The position numbers and the translations under genes are program-made. Shown here piece after piece: positions 37,626 to 48,000 of a stretch of DNA of 64,000 nucleotides; the first letter of the stretch is position 1; every line of letters begins with the position of its first letter. Location: contig NC_081337.1 of the NCBI RefSeq assembly GCF_022539665.2, positions 8,594,679 through 8,658,678 on the forward strand, in the 5' to 3' direction. This stretch comes from Daphnia carinata. Lineage: Eukaryota > Arthropoda > Branchiopoda > Diplostraca > Daphniidae. The notes below the pieces were generated by a model. It had not been told where the DNA came from. It was given only the letters and a program-made list of their open reading frames with translations, and did not search any database.

Positions 37626-38543
37626 TTAAACATATGAATTCAGTTTTGGAAATGACTTAGGTTTCATTGCTTGGCCAGGCAAAGCGATGGTGTAATCTCG
37701 ATGAACCAAGTTAGCAGCCACGTTTGGTCTGTTTGTTAAGATAAAATCCACACCTGCCTCCAGGTAGTGCGCCATGGTAGATTCTCGATCGACCGTCCAA
37801 ACACCAACAGCAGCGTACATTCCCATATCAAGGCTGTACTGGATGGCATTGTCATATGCTACCGGTAAGATATGAAAACATGCCGTTATACCCGTGTCGT
37901 AAACAATGTTTCTGGTCTTCAACTGAAGCGAATTTCTCAAAACCCTTTTTGCCTTTTTCCCTTCGTTGTCGATCGTGTAGAAATATCGATCAGCATGTTT
38001 GGACTTACTAGCTTCGTAAAGGGCACCACGCAGGTAATCAGCACGGGATATCGTTAAACATCCGAGAAGGATCTGGCCGCGAAAACCACGTTCAAGCACT
38101 TTCTCGTTAAGCAATCGCACCACATTTGCGCCTGCTTCGGCATAATTCGGCACTGATCTGTCCAGTTTAGCGTCAATGTAAATGAGTGCTAATGGAGAAG
38201 AGACAATCTCAGAGCTACCCAAGAAGTCTGCCATTTCAGTAACACTCGTCGAAGCAGAACAACCTTCCCCGAGGACCCCACATCCATTGTCCCCATTGGT
38301 AAACAAATGGAGGAAGCAAGTGCAATCGCAAGGAAATCCATGATGAAATTTACTAGGGTCGTTGCCTTCAAATTTCAAATCGATTTCAATGCCGTTGGCG
38401 CCTTGATCCAGTGCCCATCGAATGGAATTTGGTGTGTTGACCATATGGGCGATGACGGTTATTGGACGCGATGCTCCGACCATGTAGTAGTTGGCGTAGT
38501 GGAGAAACAGCCACGGTATAGAGGTGAGGAGTACCGTTAGCAT
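37626..38543 (-). CDS. Secreted sphingomyelinase D-like (GDPD-type) phosphodiesterase, copy 1
   Basis: A single-exon frame of 305 residues from the ATG at 38543. A hydrophobic N-terminus (about 1-22) is a probable signal peptide. The protein matches the SMaseD/phospholipase D branch of the glycerophosphodiesterase barrel family: His33 in the first strand (IAHMVN), Glu53 and Asp55 (GIEIDLKF) as metal ligands, His68 in HHGFPCDC, Asp124 and Lys126 (YIDAKLD), and Trp249 (VWTVD). The Cys pair in CDC after the second His matches the loop disulfide of this family. Related enzymes in spiders and ticks cleave choline head groups from sphingomyelin or lysophospholipids, and some act as venom toxins. 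In this non-venomous context digestion, mucosal or egg-related roles are equally possible. All catalytic positions are intact, so it should be active. Confidence 0.88.
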   Translation of the reverse strand: MLTVLLTSIPWLFLHYANYYMVGASRPITVIAHMVNTPNSIRWALDQGANGIEIDLKFEGNDPSKFHHGFPCDCTCFLHLFTNGDNGCGVLGEGCSASTSVTEMADFLGSSEIVSSPLALIYIDAKLDRSVPNYAEAGANVVRLLNEKVLERGFRGQILLGCLTISRADYLRGALYEASKSKHADRYFYTIDNEGKKAKRVLRNSLQLKTRNIVYDTGITACFHILPVAYDNAIQYSLDMGMYAAVGVWTVDRESTMAHYLEAGVDFILTNRPNVAANLVHRDYTIALPGQAMKPKSFPKLNSYV

Positions 38544-39338
38544 TTCCAATAAGGTTCAGCTGACTCTCAAACGTTTGTCAGACAATTTCAGTTTGGGTTT
38601 CTGTCAAAAAGAATAGAATACATAGTGTTACTTCTACTAGTTAGCATCAACGTTTAGTTCGTTTACCTTGCCTGGAGGCAGCTTGCTTCAGAAATGGAGA
38701 AGTCCCTGCCCTTTTCAAACGTGTCACTCCAAAATTTGAAAACAAGTATTAAAAGTTCAAGGTGACCAAGACCCTTGATTCTTCATACCTAGTACAATCC
38801 GTTCGGGGAACTTTCAATCACCTGTGGCACCTGCGGTCCAAAGGAAACTGATGGTGACCATCTTACAACTCGCTTGGAGCGTGTACTGTTTCGTATATTT
38901 GGGAGAACGGATTTCATGGGTGTTCCCAAAGAAAACCGTTAATTTTTTTTTTCCCGGAAAGAATTTTTTTCCCTCCTGTGAGCGTGTACTACAAGACAAA
39001 CGAGCGATGCTCGTACAATAATGAAGTGCACGCAAGGAGCGGTTGCCTCGAACTAAAAAATCTTGACAAACAAGTATCATAGCTGCAAAAAATAAAAGAG
39101 TCCAGTTTTATTGTGGGTTTTGAATTAACAACAAATACCGCACTCCACTCGGCATGAAACGGTGGGCATTGGCCGGTCATTTCCACACAACCGTGAAATA
39201 CCGGACGACACAGATTTTAAGCGTGCCACTTTCTAAGCAGATGTGTTTGACAGGCATTTTCACAGCTGGTCGGATCGACCAGTATTTGAGTATTATTTGC
39301 CGCAGTTGGGGGTGAACTGCATTGATGCAACAGTCGGG
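38544..39338. other. Divergent promoter region of sphingomyelinase D-like 1 and fucosyltransferase 2
   Basis: 795 bp between two start codons pointing apart, so both promoters must share it. Two plus-strand frames at 38824-39021 and 39243-39338 are likely untranslated or chance. I could not find a convincing TATA box or initiator for either gene. Confidence 0.5.
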
Positions 39339-40679
39339 ATGAATCGTTCTCGTTTGCGAAATAGTTCTCGGTTTTGCCAAGGAGGTGCAGCGCTTAGTTT
39401 ACTGTCGATAACACTCACCTGTTTCTTTGGATTGTTTTGGTTAAAACAAATCTCAGACCAAGTATCAGACTGTTCAAGCGATTTCAACTGCCAAAAACAG
39501 AGTGTGCCGTCTTTTCGAATGAATTTCCTCGGCAATGTAGTAGGTGACCATCAAAGGAACAAACAACTCGCTGTTAATTGGAAGACGATTCTTTTTTGGA
39601 ACGAGGAACACACTGGAAATAAAACGTTCGAAATTGGGACTGGAAAAGACATTTTCCTGAAAGCCGGATGCCCCGTTTGGCAGTGTGAAGCAACCACAAA
39701 TCGTACCCTTTTACCTGATGAGAGTTACGATGCTGTAGTTTTCAATCAGCGGAAGTGGGATCCCTTGGATCTTCCAGCTAAACGATCACCCCACCAACGT
39801 TACATTTTCTGGAGCAGGGAATCGCCCGGCTGGCGGTACGTTAACACCAACTCCATGACCGAATTTTTCAATTGGACGATGACCTACCGCTGGGATTCGG
39901 ATATCATTTACCCATATGGATGGATAACTTTGACGGATCCTACTATTGTTACAAAGCTGACGGATACTGAAGGTTTTCAGCAACTAATCGCTGAAACCCA
40001 ACTGAATACCGTTAACTCCGCAACTGCAAAAACGAAAAAGGTTGCTTGGTTCGTCTCCAACTGCAAATCTCTTAGCGCTCGGAACGAATACGTTGATCGA
40101 CTGAAAACGTTGATCGACGTCGATATTTACGGGCAGTGCGGAACAATGCGCTGTTCTCGAACAGATTCTGAGTTGTGTCACGAAATGTTGGAGCGCGATT
40201 ATAAATTCTATCTGTCATTAGAAAACACTTTGTGCGAGGATTACGTTACGGAAAAGTTTTTTGATCAAATGCGATATCACATTGTTCCAATTGTTTTCGA
40301 CCTCCACGGTCATCACGCACGTATGGCTCCTCCACATTCTTACATCAACGCTGCTGATTATCAATCGGTGAGGGACTTGGCCGATTATCTGAACCTGCTG
40401 GATGGAAATGACACGCTTTACAACCAATACTTTTGGTGGAAAAAACATTATGTTACTCACGATAGCACTGAAGCCGCAAAACACAGCATGTGTGAGCTTT
40501 GCCGTATGCTTCACGATCCCACCAAGCCTGAAAAAATTTACAAAGACATGAAGAATTGGTGGGACAACCAGGCAACTTGCCAAACGATTACATTTTCCGA
40601 CGGGGATGGGATTACTAAAGAGTCCTATGCTGAGCACACTTGGGAAGCCAAACCCATGTTAATCAGGTGGTTCGGTTAA
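39339..40679 (+). CDS. GT10 alpha-1,3-fucosyltransferase, copy 2
   Basis: A single-exon frame of 446 residues. The frame is open back to 39243, but the first ATG is at 39339 (MNRSRLRNSS), which places a hydrophobic anchor at about residues 16-36 as expected for a type II Golgi enzyme. The catalytic region repeats the signature of copy 1: KKVAWFVSNC (about 233-242), YLSLENTLCEDYVTEKFF, IVPIVF and PPHSYINAADY. Several N-glycosylation sequons occur in the stem (for example NKT, NRT, NWT). The stem and N-terminal half differ strongly from copy 1, while residues 231-345 are almost the same. It is transcribed opposite to copy 1 and converges on the second sphingomyelinase D-like gene. The reaction should again be fucose transfer from GDP-fucose; the acceptor is unknown. 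Confidence 0.92.
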   Translation: MNRSRLRNSSRFCQGGAALSLLSITLTCFFGLFWLKQISDQVSDCSSDFNCQKQSVPSFRMNFLGNVVGDHQRNKQLAVNWKTILFWNEEHTGNKTFEIGTGKDIFLKAGCPVWQCEATTNRTLLPDESYDAVVFNQRKWDPLDLPAKRSPHQRYIFWSRESPGWRYVNTNSMTEFFNWTMTYRWDSDIIYPYGWITLTDPTIVTKLTDTEGFQQLIAETQLNTVNSATAKTKKVAWFVSNCKSLSARNEYVDRLKTLIDVDIYGQCGTMRCSRTDSELCHEMLERDYKFYLSLENTLCEDYVTEKFFDQMRYHIVPIVFDLHGHHARMAPPHSYINAADYQSVRDLADYLNLLDGNDTLYNQYFWWKKHYVTHDSTEAAKHSMCELCRMLHDPTKPEKIYKDMKNWWDNQATCQTITFSDGDGITKESYAEHTWEAKPMLIRWFG

Positions 40680-40757
40680 AACGAAAATGTACTTTGTCAT
40701 TGCCAGTTCTTTAATTCATGATGTTTAGTATTTGGGGCAGGTCGTTTTTTGCGTTGG

Positions 40758-40763
40758 AATAAA
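40758..40763 (+). terminator. Polyadenylation signal of fucosyltransferase 2
   Basis: AATAAA 79 bases after the stop codon. Confidence 0.6.
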
Positions 40764-40771
40764 TCAGAGAT

Positions 40772-40777
40772 TTTATT
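40772..40777 (-). terminator. Polyadenylation signal of sphingomyelinase D-like 2
   Basis: TTTATT on the plus strand, i.e. AATAAA on the minus strand, 115 bases after the minus-strand stop. It is only 8 bases from the opposing gene's signal, so the two 3' UTRs probably overlap. Confidence 0.55.
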
Positions 40778-40891
40778 TGTGAGACCAATTAATTAAATAC
40801 GAATATTAAAAGAGGAAAATAAAGCTAAAATAATCATTTTAAATATCTAATTGAGCGGAGGCGAAACGGCTGCAAATTGTTAACACAGGTA

Positions 40892-41764
40892 TCACAACTG
40901 TTTCAGGTAAGGAACATTCTCGCGGCCTATAATGTCAGCTGCCGTTTTAGGTCTGTTGGTTACGATGAAATCGACGCCAGCATCGAGGTAGTTTTTGATG
41001 GAAGCCTCTTGATCTACAGTCCAAATGCCAACGGCAGCATATGCCTTTGACTGAAGGCTATACCGAATTGCATTGTAGAACGTCTTGTAAGGAAAACATG
41101 CACTTGCTCCGGTGTTGTAAACAATATTTCTCGTGTCCAATTGAAGCGAGCTCTTCAAGACCTTATCCGCTTTTTTCCCTTCTTGGCCAATGGTAAAGAA
41201 ATATCGTCCGGCATAGTTGGAATTGGCGGCTTCACGTAGAGCACCACGTAGAAAATTTGAGCGTGAAATAGTTGAAGAACCAAGAATAATTTCGCCGCGA
41301 TATCCCCGTCCAAAGACTTTCTCGTTAAACAATCGCACAACATTGGCTCCGGCCTCGGCATAATTCAGCACCGATTTGTCCAGTTTAGCGTCGATGTAGA
41401 TAATTGCTAATGGAGAAGAGACAATCTCAGAGCTACCCAAGAAGTCTATCATTTCCGTGACACTGGTCGAAGCGGAACAACCTTCACCGAGAACCATACA
41501 TCCGCTGTCGTGAAATGTTGCATGACTCAGAAAGCAGGTGCAATCGCAAGGGAAGCCATGATGAAATTTAACAGGATGACTATCGTCGAATTTAAGATCG
41601 ATTTCAATGCCATTAGCGCCTTGTGCTAAAGCCCATCGGATAGAATTGGGAGTGTTCACCATGTGAGCTATGACACTCACTGGACGCGATATTCCTGTGC
41701 TATACCGAATGGCACTGCAAAACACAATCAAGAACGAAAGAAAAGTTGAGCGTCTAATGAACAT
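40892..41764 (-). CDS. Secreted sphingomyelinase D-like (GDPD-type) phosphodiesterase, copy 2
   Basis: A 290-residue frame from the ATG at 41764, which directly precedes a hydrophobic signal peptide (about 5-20). The frame is open further upstream, but that part translates a poly-T tract and a splice acceptor, so I exclude it. All expected catalytic positions are present: His34, Glu54, Asp56, His69 (HHGFPCDC), Asp125 and Lys127 (YIDAKLD) and Trp248 (IWTVD). It is closely related to copy 1 on the same strand, with the longest shared stretch around TSVTEM-DFLGSSEIVSSPLA. Like copy 1 it is probably a secreted phospholipid-cleaving enzyme of the SMaseD branch; substrate and biological role are not knowable here. 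A small spliced gene ends about 40 bp upstream of the ATG on the same strand. Confidence 0.87.
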   Translation of the reverse strand: MFIRRSTFLSFLIVFCSAIRYSTGISRPVSVIAHMVNTPNSIRWALAQGANGIEIDLKFDDSHPVKFHHGFPCDCTCFLSHATFHDSGCMVLGEGCSASTSVTEMIDFLGSSEIVSSPLAIIYIDAKLDKSVLNYAEAGANVVRLFNEKVFGRGYRGEIILGSSTISRSNFLRGALREAANSNYAGRYFFTIGQEGKKADKVLKSSLQLDTRNIVYNTGASACFPYKTFYNAIRYSLQSKAYAAVGIWTVDQEASIKNYLDAGVDFIVTNRPKTAADIIGRENVPYLKQL

Positions 41765-41804
41765 TTTCCGGATTGGTTCACTAATGAGTCGCAATTGGAG
41801 AACC

Positions 41805-42497
41805 TTATTTTTCACTGCCAAAAAGCACCAAAAAAAAAAAAAAAAATGGAGAAACATTACAAGGAAGAGTTTCAATGCAGTGCGACTGGAATTAGGAAAA
41901 ACAAATGTTCTTACCGAATTGTGCGACGTAAATGGTAGCAATCAAACAATGCCAGCTCTTGACTGGTACAAGTTAGACTGATTTGAACAGGCAATCCTTG
42001 GCGTTTCCAAGCTGTCGTACGAATCAACTCTCTTAAAACGTAGGCTACGTTGGGGTCGTCCGAATCGATCACCTTAATAGGAAGATATAAAGAAAAGAAT
42101 AATAAACTGTCAGCAATAATGATAAAGACATGTTCTGTTGACCTACCAATTCCAGCGAATCAACGGCAATAGTGAAGTGAAATGGATTGGGGCTAGACCT
42201 ATGGGGGGGGATACAGCTAGATCTCTGTTGGACAACTCATTGCCAAGCAATTATGATTGAAACATATATATATATATATTTTCCCCTTTTCAAGATCAGG
42301 ATGGCCAAGACTCGAAATTGAAATAATACAAAAGTGTCACAAGATAAGTTTATATAGGGAACATGGATTATAATTTGGACGTTGATGAATAAGATTGGTT
42401 GATGAAGACGTACCACAACAAGGCGCAAATTTGAACTGGCTCTATAAAACGTAAACGACAAATGAACTCGGAATGGGCATAGATTTTTCACTAGCAT
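41805..42497 (-). CDS. Uncharacterised small spliced gene (about 109 residues)
   Basis: Four segments join in one frame with GT-AG borders: 42414-42497, 42147-42224, 41915-42072 and a tiny last piece 41805-41814. Exon lengths 84 and 78 keep phase 0, and the third (158) ends in phase 2 and is completed by the acceptor at 41815-41816 after a long polypyrimidine tract, reading two residues to a stop. The third exon looks genuinely coding (begins VIDSDDPNVAYVLRELIR, ends CYHLRRTIR). I do not recognise the family. There is no signal peptide or membrane segment; the fold looks mixed helix/strand. The last acceptor lies only about 50 bases before the ATG of the downstream sphingomyelinase D-like gene, so both may share a transcript. 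The first exon and start are the least certain parts, and the first acceptor has a weak pyrimidine tract. Confidence 0.5.
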
Positions 42498-43020
42498 TCT
42501 CAAAACCAAGATATAGGCCTAATTAACAGTTTTTGACGTCCGCAGGCCTCTTTAAACTTGCGCTAAAACGGTGTGGACTGAGAGAACAATGATAAAGAAT
42601 GTAACAAACACGCCTAGCATAAAAATGGAGGCAAATTCACACACAGGGATCTGGATAGGAAAGGGCATGATGATATCTTTGATAAATGTATATATATATT
42701 TATGTTTTTTTGTTTTTTTTTGATAAAATAGTAGAAATATGTTTTGATGTAAGATTTATAGCAAAAATAGAATAATCAGGACGCCTATAGAAAGAATGAT
42801 GTGCGTAGAACGTATCGCAATTCGGACTTTGGAAACACAATCGGAGAGATAGAGGCAAAGGAAAGATGTAAGCGTTTTGTGCAAAAAAATGTCTGTCCAA
42901 TTAGTATCCTCTTTTTCATCTATCTACTAGTTTGAAAAAAAAAAAACAGTCACCTTTCTTTTGACGGAATTCTGGGAGTAAATAATAGTAGGCTGCGTGG
43001 TGATGTGCTTTCAAAAGGAT
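42498..43020. other. Spacer between the small gene and Epac stop
   Basis: About 520 bp of AT-rich DNA with poly-T runs near 42710 and a poly-A run near 42935. It should contain the Epac 3' UTR. Nothing else is seen. Confidence 0.5.
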
Positions 43021-45012
43021 TCAGGCCCGTTTCGGCTCGAGTCGCTGTGAGAGGCCGGTCAAGATGCGTTGATTATCAACGACCCTTAAATTACGAATGT
43101 AGTTGCGCACTTCCTGCTCGCTACGCGGAGTTGGCGGTTGCAGCACTAAAAAGAAAGAAATAAAAAAAAAATGCTTAGAAATGATGATCTTTGGGTGGTT
43201 CAATCGATAACAAAAAAAAAAAATGAAAAAAAAAGTTACGTAGTTGCCGACTTCGGCAGTAGCGAAGAGTCCGCATAGTTTGAGCCAGCATGTGCATCTT
43301 CTCGAAATTGATCAGTCCAGCGCTGTCCAGTAGAGTCCGGTTGCCCTCGTGAGTGAAGGTCATATCTGTCACACGATCGATCAAAAAAAAAAAAAGAGGA
43401 GATTGAACAGTCAACGTTTTGTTAAATTATACAATAAATAAGTCGGACGCACCTTTCAAAAGTAAAGGCATGAAGGGAAGAATGGGTGGCTGGAGTTTCC
43501 CCACAGCGATCCGGTATGCCCGGTGATTGCGTGATGGTTCGATTAAACCGTCAAACTCGTTAAACATTTTCCTCAACTAACCGATAGAAAATGTTCAATG
43601 AAATTTCAAGTTAAGAATCAAAGTTAACTGAAATTTACCTTGGACGGAAGACGTTCCCAGGTCTGAGTCAATCGACTGACGGCCACGTTACTCAGACCCA
43701 TGACGAGCGCAAAGAAAGCGTTCAAGTTCTGGAACTCTTTGCAACTTGAAAGAGAAGCACACAAGATACCCACGGTTAAGCAAACGAACATAAACGAATC
43801 ACAAACGATTGCTTACTAAGCGGCCAATTTGATGAATTTGCGTAACAGCTGGACTCTTTTCCCCAAAGTGTTGGCCAGACAGATCTCGGTGACGACCCAG
43901 TATTGGATTTCATTGAAACGGCGTAAAAATAAATCCAAGTTGGACTTGATCTTGCGGAAGGGTTGCGCTCCAGCGACGTGGTACAAAAGTTCATACTACA
44001 TCAGAGAGAATTAAGTTTTGAATCGAAAAAGTTTAATCAGCTGATTGGTTAGCGCCATCAATCAATACGAGAATGCAGCGACACAAAATGGCCAAGTGGT
44101 TACCTCGTGAACAGAGCAGAAAAGATCCCAATCGATCAGCGTGATGTAATAAGCTAACTCTCGCGTGCTAAACATTTCCAGCTCGTTACACGTCCCGTCG
44201 GAAGGTCCTTCCTGGTCGGGCAGCACCGTCTTCATGATGTCATCATGGCGCGGAACAAATAAACACATTTTTTTTTTTAAATTCTTAATTCAATTAAAAA
44301 GTGGAATTTATTTTTGCATAACGAACATACCATGGCGTCGAGGTGGTCTTTAGGTGAAACGAAAATGCGTCCGTTGATGGACAAGCAAGTGGCAATGCTA
44401 ACCTCTGTATCGCTAATCACCGACTTCTCACCTGCGCATTAACAAAACAATTAATCAAACCATCCCCCTAAAAAAAAAAAATTCTGAATTCAAATGTACC
44501 ATTGGATTTGATTTCAGCCAACACAAGTTCCTCGTGGCGTAGGCCCAACTTGTCGGCGGCGTTGAGTTTAATGGTCTCTGCCGTGGCATTGACGGGTTGC
44601 CGCAACGTGCAATAAGTATGGTCGGCGCAGTACACCCGGAAGATGACTGTCAAACGAGTAAAAAAGCGTGATCTTGAGATTTCGTTCAACGGAACGCTAA
44701 CAAACAAACAAAAAAAAAATCATTACTGTCGTCGTCGGCGCGGATAGGGCGTCGCTTCTCCAAGCTAAAGGCACTGGCTGCGCTCGATTCTCCACTGTTC
44801 TTCCTGTTGCTAGCGGCTGCAGCAGCTGTGGCTGCCGCGTTGACCGCGGAAAACAGGACGACCGATTGCCCTCCGGCAGGCAACGTCCACGTTAATGTCG
44901 CCAACGATCCACCCTGTTGTCTGGCCGCACGGTACTCTCCTTCAAAACAGAAAATAATAAAACAAGACACGGACGAGTTTTAGTATTCGATCTAATTAAG
45001 TAATCGCCTTTT

Positions 45013-45050
<38 letters not shown>

Positions 45051-48000
45051 TAGTAGCTCCTGAACGTGATCCAGCATGGCGGCCTCTTCTCTCAGCGTGT
45101 GGTAGAGTCGGGCGTCAGCATGGACCTCGCTGTGCAATTGCTATTCATTTTGGGACACGCAAGAAGAAAAAAAAAATAGAAACAAAAGAAAATAATCAAT
45201 AAAAGTCCCATCGACTTAGCCAGGCAATGGTGGTGGACAAAAACAGCAACCCGGATGAGCTATTGTTCACGATGATTACGTCAGACCAGAGTCTTTGGGC
45301 GTTTGTGGCCCCTCGTTTCCACACTAATCATTGGAGCTAGCCACAGAAAGCCCGAGGGCGTCAAACAGTTCAGTACTTCGAATGGTGTGGGTTACACCGA
45401 TAATCACTTTCCTATTTTCTTATATCCCTCGTTTGTTAACCCCAAAGGGCAGGTGCACGAGAGGGTGGGGGGGAACGGACAATGCCATTTCGGTCCAGTA
45501 TTTAAAGATCCCCACAGACACGAACGTTACTTGCATAATAATCGAAATTCACAAGCCAGCCATTATGATGGCACTTGATAAAGGACAGGCAAGGGGATTC
45601 GGTACAAAGACGTGTGGCGGGCATGTTTGGCCAGACGGCCACTAAAGGGGGTATCTTAACGCGCATGGCTTTAAAAAATAAGCAATCGTAATAAAAACGT
45701 ACCTCGAAAAAGGAGTGTGTGATGGTCTCGTCGAAGACAGGATCCCGGATGCTGGTAACCCACTGGTAAACGAAATTGACGACGCGCGATTTGCTGGCCA
45801 CGACGAACTCCTTATCTTGCGTTGGCGACTCGATCCGATATTTTCTCATAAGCTCCGTGATGAGCTGATGCGTCGGCATGAACATAATGTGCGTCAAGAG
45901 GAAGTCATCGAGGAACATGTCAGTGGCCGACGAGTAGGGCCGGATGATATCCTCGTCTCGAGCGCTGAGATGCCTCGCGTCCAATCGCGTTTCCAGCAAA
46001 TGCTCCAGCATCTTCTGCGGCATGCCGGCCATCACCGTGTACCTGCGCGTACGTTAAAAAAATGAATTAATTAAAAGAATGTCAAGAGAATGCCACGTGT
46101 CATCCTGAGACCATGTCCAGTAAAATAAAAAAAAAATAAATGATAAAAAAATAAGTGCGTCTTGAAGTTTTCCATCCCCTTACTTGTAGTGCGACGAGGC
46201 GGAATGTCGATGGGCAGCGCTGGGATTGGCGCTGACCTTCTCGAGGACGAGGACGTCGCGTCCGTGCTCCTTGAGCCGGACCGTGTTAGCCTCAACGTCG
46301 CGCAGGATTCGGTTGAAGTCGTCCTTGTCGACGCGCAGGAATTGACAGCCGTCTTCCCTTGTGATGATTGTTGCAGCCCTGCAACCAGGAAAAAAAAAAA
46401 AAAATTCTTATTTCGTAAACCGATATCCAATTTGAACAAGATTTCCACCGTCCAGATGGAGCCACATACACACAATCTACCAATGAATATTATGCAGACA
46501 TACCATACATCAATAACCGTTTTTTTTTTTTTTTTTTTTGCTGGCAAAAATCCATTCCATTAGACGGGAAGAATTCGCATTGAATAGAATTGAAAATACG
46601 CCATACTCTCGCGGGTGCGGCCCGATGATGCAACGTATCCCTCGCCATCTATCCTTCTAGTCATAACGGGGTCAACGTGCACACGTCCGACACACACACA
46701 AAAAACTCAGTAATGTGTGCAAACTGGTCAGCCTATTATCGATCTATTGTGTACTCCGCTCATTTTTCTTTCTCTTCTTTTTTTTTTCCCGAACGTAATA
46801 AAACTACTGCGTTCCTCACATGCCGCCTGCGGGACTCGGCAGATCCGCGTGCCGGTGTTCACAAATTGTGTTTCGTTTTTATTTTTGACTGCAGGGCTAT
46901 CATTTGGTAAGTGAGTTCCATTTTGATGGATGCGTGGGTTCGCTCACTCGAGTCGTCGCGGGGGTCAAAAATAGTGTGCCAAGTGAGTGGGGGCCAACTT
47001 GTACGAAAAATAGCATCCGATGGTTCGGGAGCATAGAAACCCACACCATTTTCGCTTTTCGTTCCCCTGCTCTCTTTCCAATTGTCTTAATTTTCCCTTT
47101 TTTTTTCATTTCTTCTGCTTCAATCCATAATGGCAAGAGCTCGATCGTTTGTTTCCGGATATAAGCGGACTCACGATCACGTTCGTGACAGGGCTATTCC
47201 GGCAGATCCATATTGCCCATCTTCTTTTCGTTTTCCCCCGTTACCCTCCCCGCGGTCCCTTGTGTTAGAAACTAGACCGACCGTAAAGCGGAAAATGAGA
47301 AACGGGCGGAAAAGGAGGCCGGCCATCGTAACGACACTGTATAAGCCAAACACAGTACTGGTGGCTATGTTTATCTGGCCGGTTGCAGTGGATGGGGCGC
47401 TGTGGATCGTAGATGATCAATCAGTGATGATGATGATGATGATCAAAAACGGGAAGGCCGTTCCTCCCAAGCGTCACATTCGTTTTATTCTTAGCTATCT
47501 AACAATCATCGCAAGAGGGCCATCTCGAATAGAGTTTGAGCTGCTGGGGTGACAGTCAATGGGCGAGGACTGTCCTATGACTTGGTTGATGGCAGGCCCC
47601 ATTTCTTCGGATCAAACGGAACTTGGGGGCATAAAGACTATCTGCGGATTGATTGTCAGACATTTCTAATAAGATTCATGGAAATCAAATCTATAATAAA
47701 AAGAAAGGCTTTCATGGTGAAAAGTTTGGTCCCGACGAACTGAAAATGTTTCGCTTCTCGTCCGTACGCTAGACTGCCTGAGGCTCGTTATGGCCGCCAG
47801 ATTATTTAATCGAAAATGATCCATCATTGTCGCTCTCCGCTTTCCACAAAACTTTGTGCCCGCGGAAGGCTTCAGAAACAAAACAAACATTGACTTAAAT
47901 TTTTCTTACCTCGGCGCGTTGTTGATGAGGGCCAACTGGCCGAAATCGTCTCCGTCCTGCAGTGTAGTGACGACGCCCTTTCCGTGGATAACGACGTTGA

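Noticed and set aside
39243-39338. Upstream extension of the fucosyltransferase 2 frame
   Set aside because: The frame is open but begins at GTG. The first ATG (39339) places the membrane anchor at the normal distance from the N-terminus.
41765-41941. Upstream extension of the SMaseD-like 2 frame
   Set aside because: It translates a polypyrimidine tract and a splice acceptor; the ATG at 41764 directly precedes the signal peptide.
47130-47552. 140-codon plus-strand frame inside an Epac intron
   Set aside because: Methionine run from an ATG repeat, no domain, antisense to a well-supported gene.
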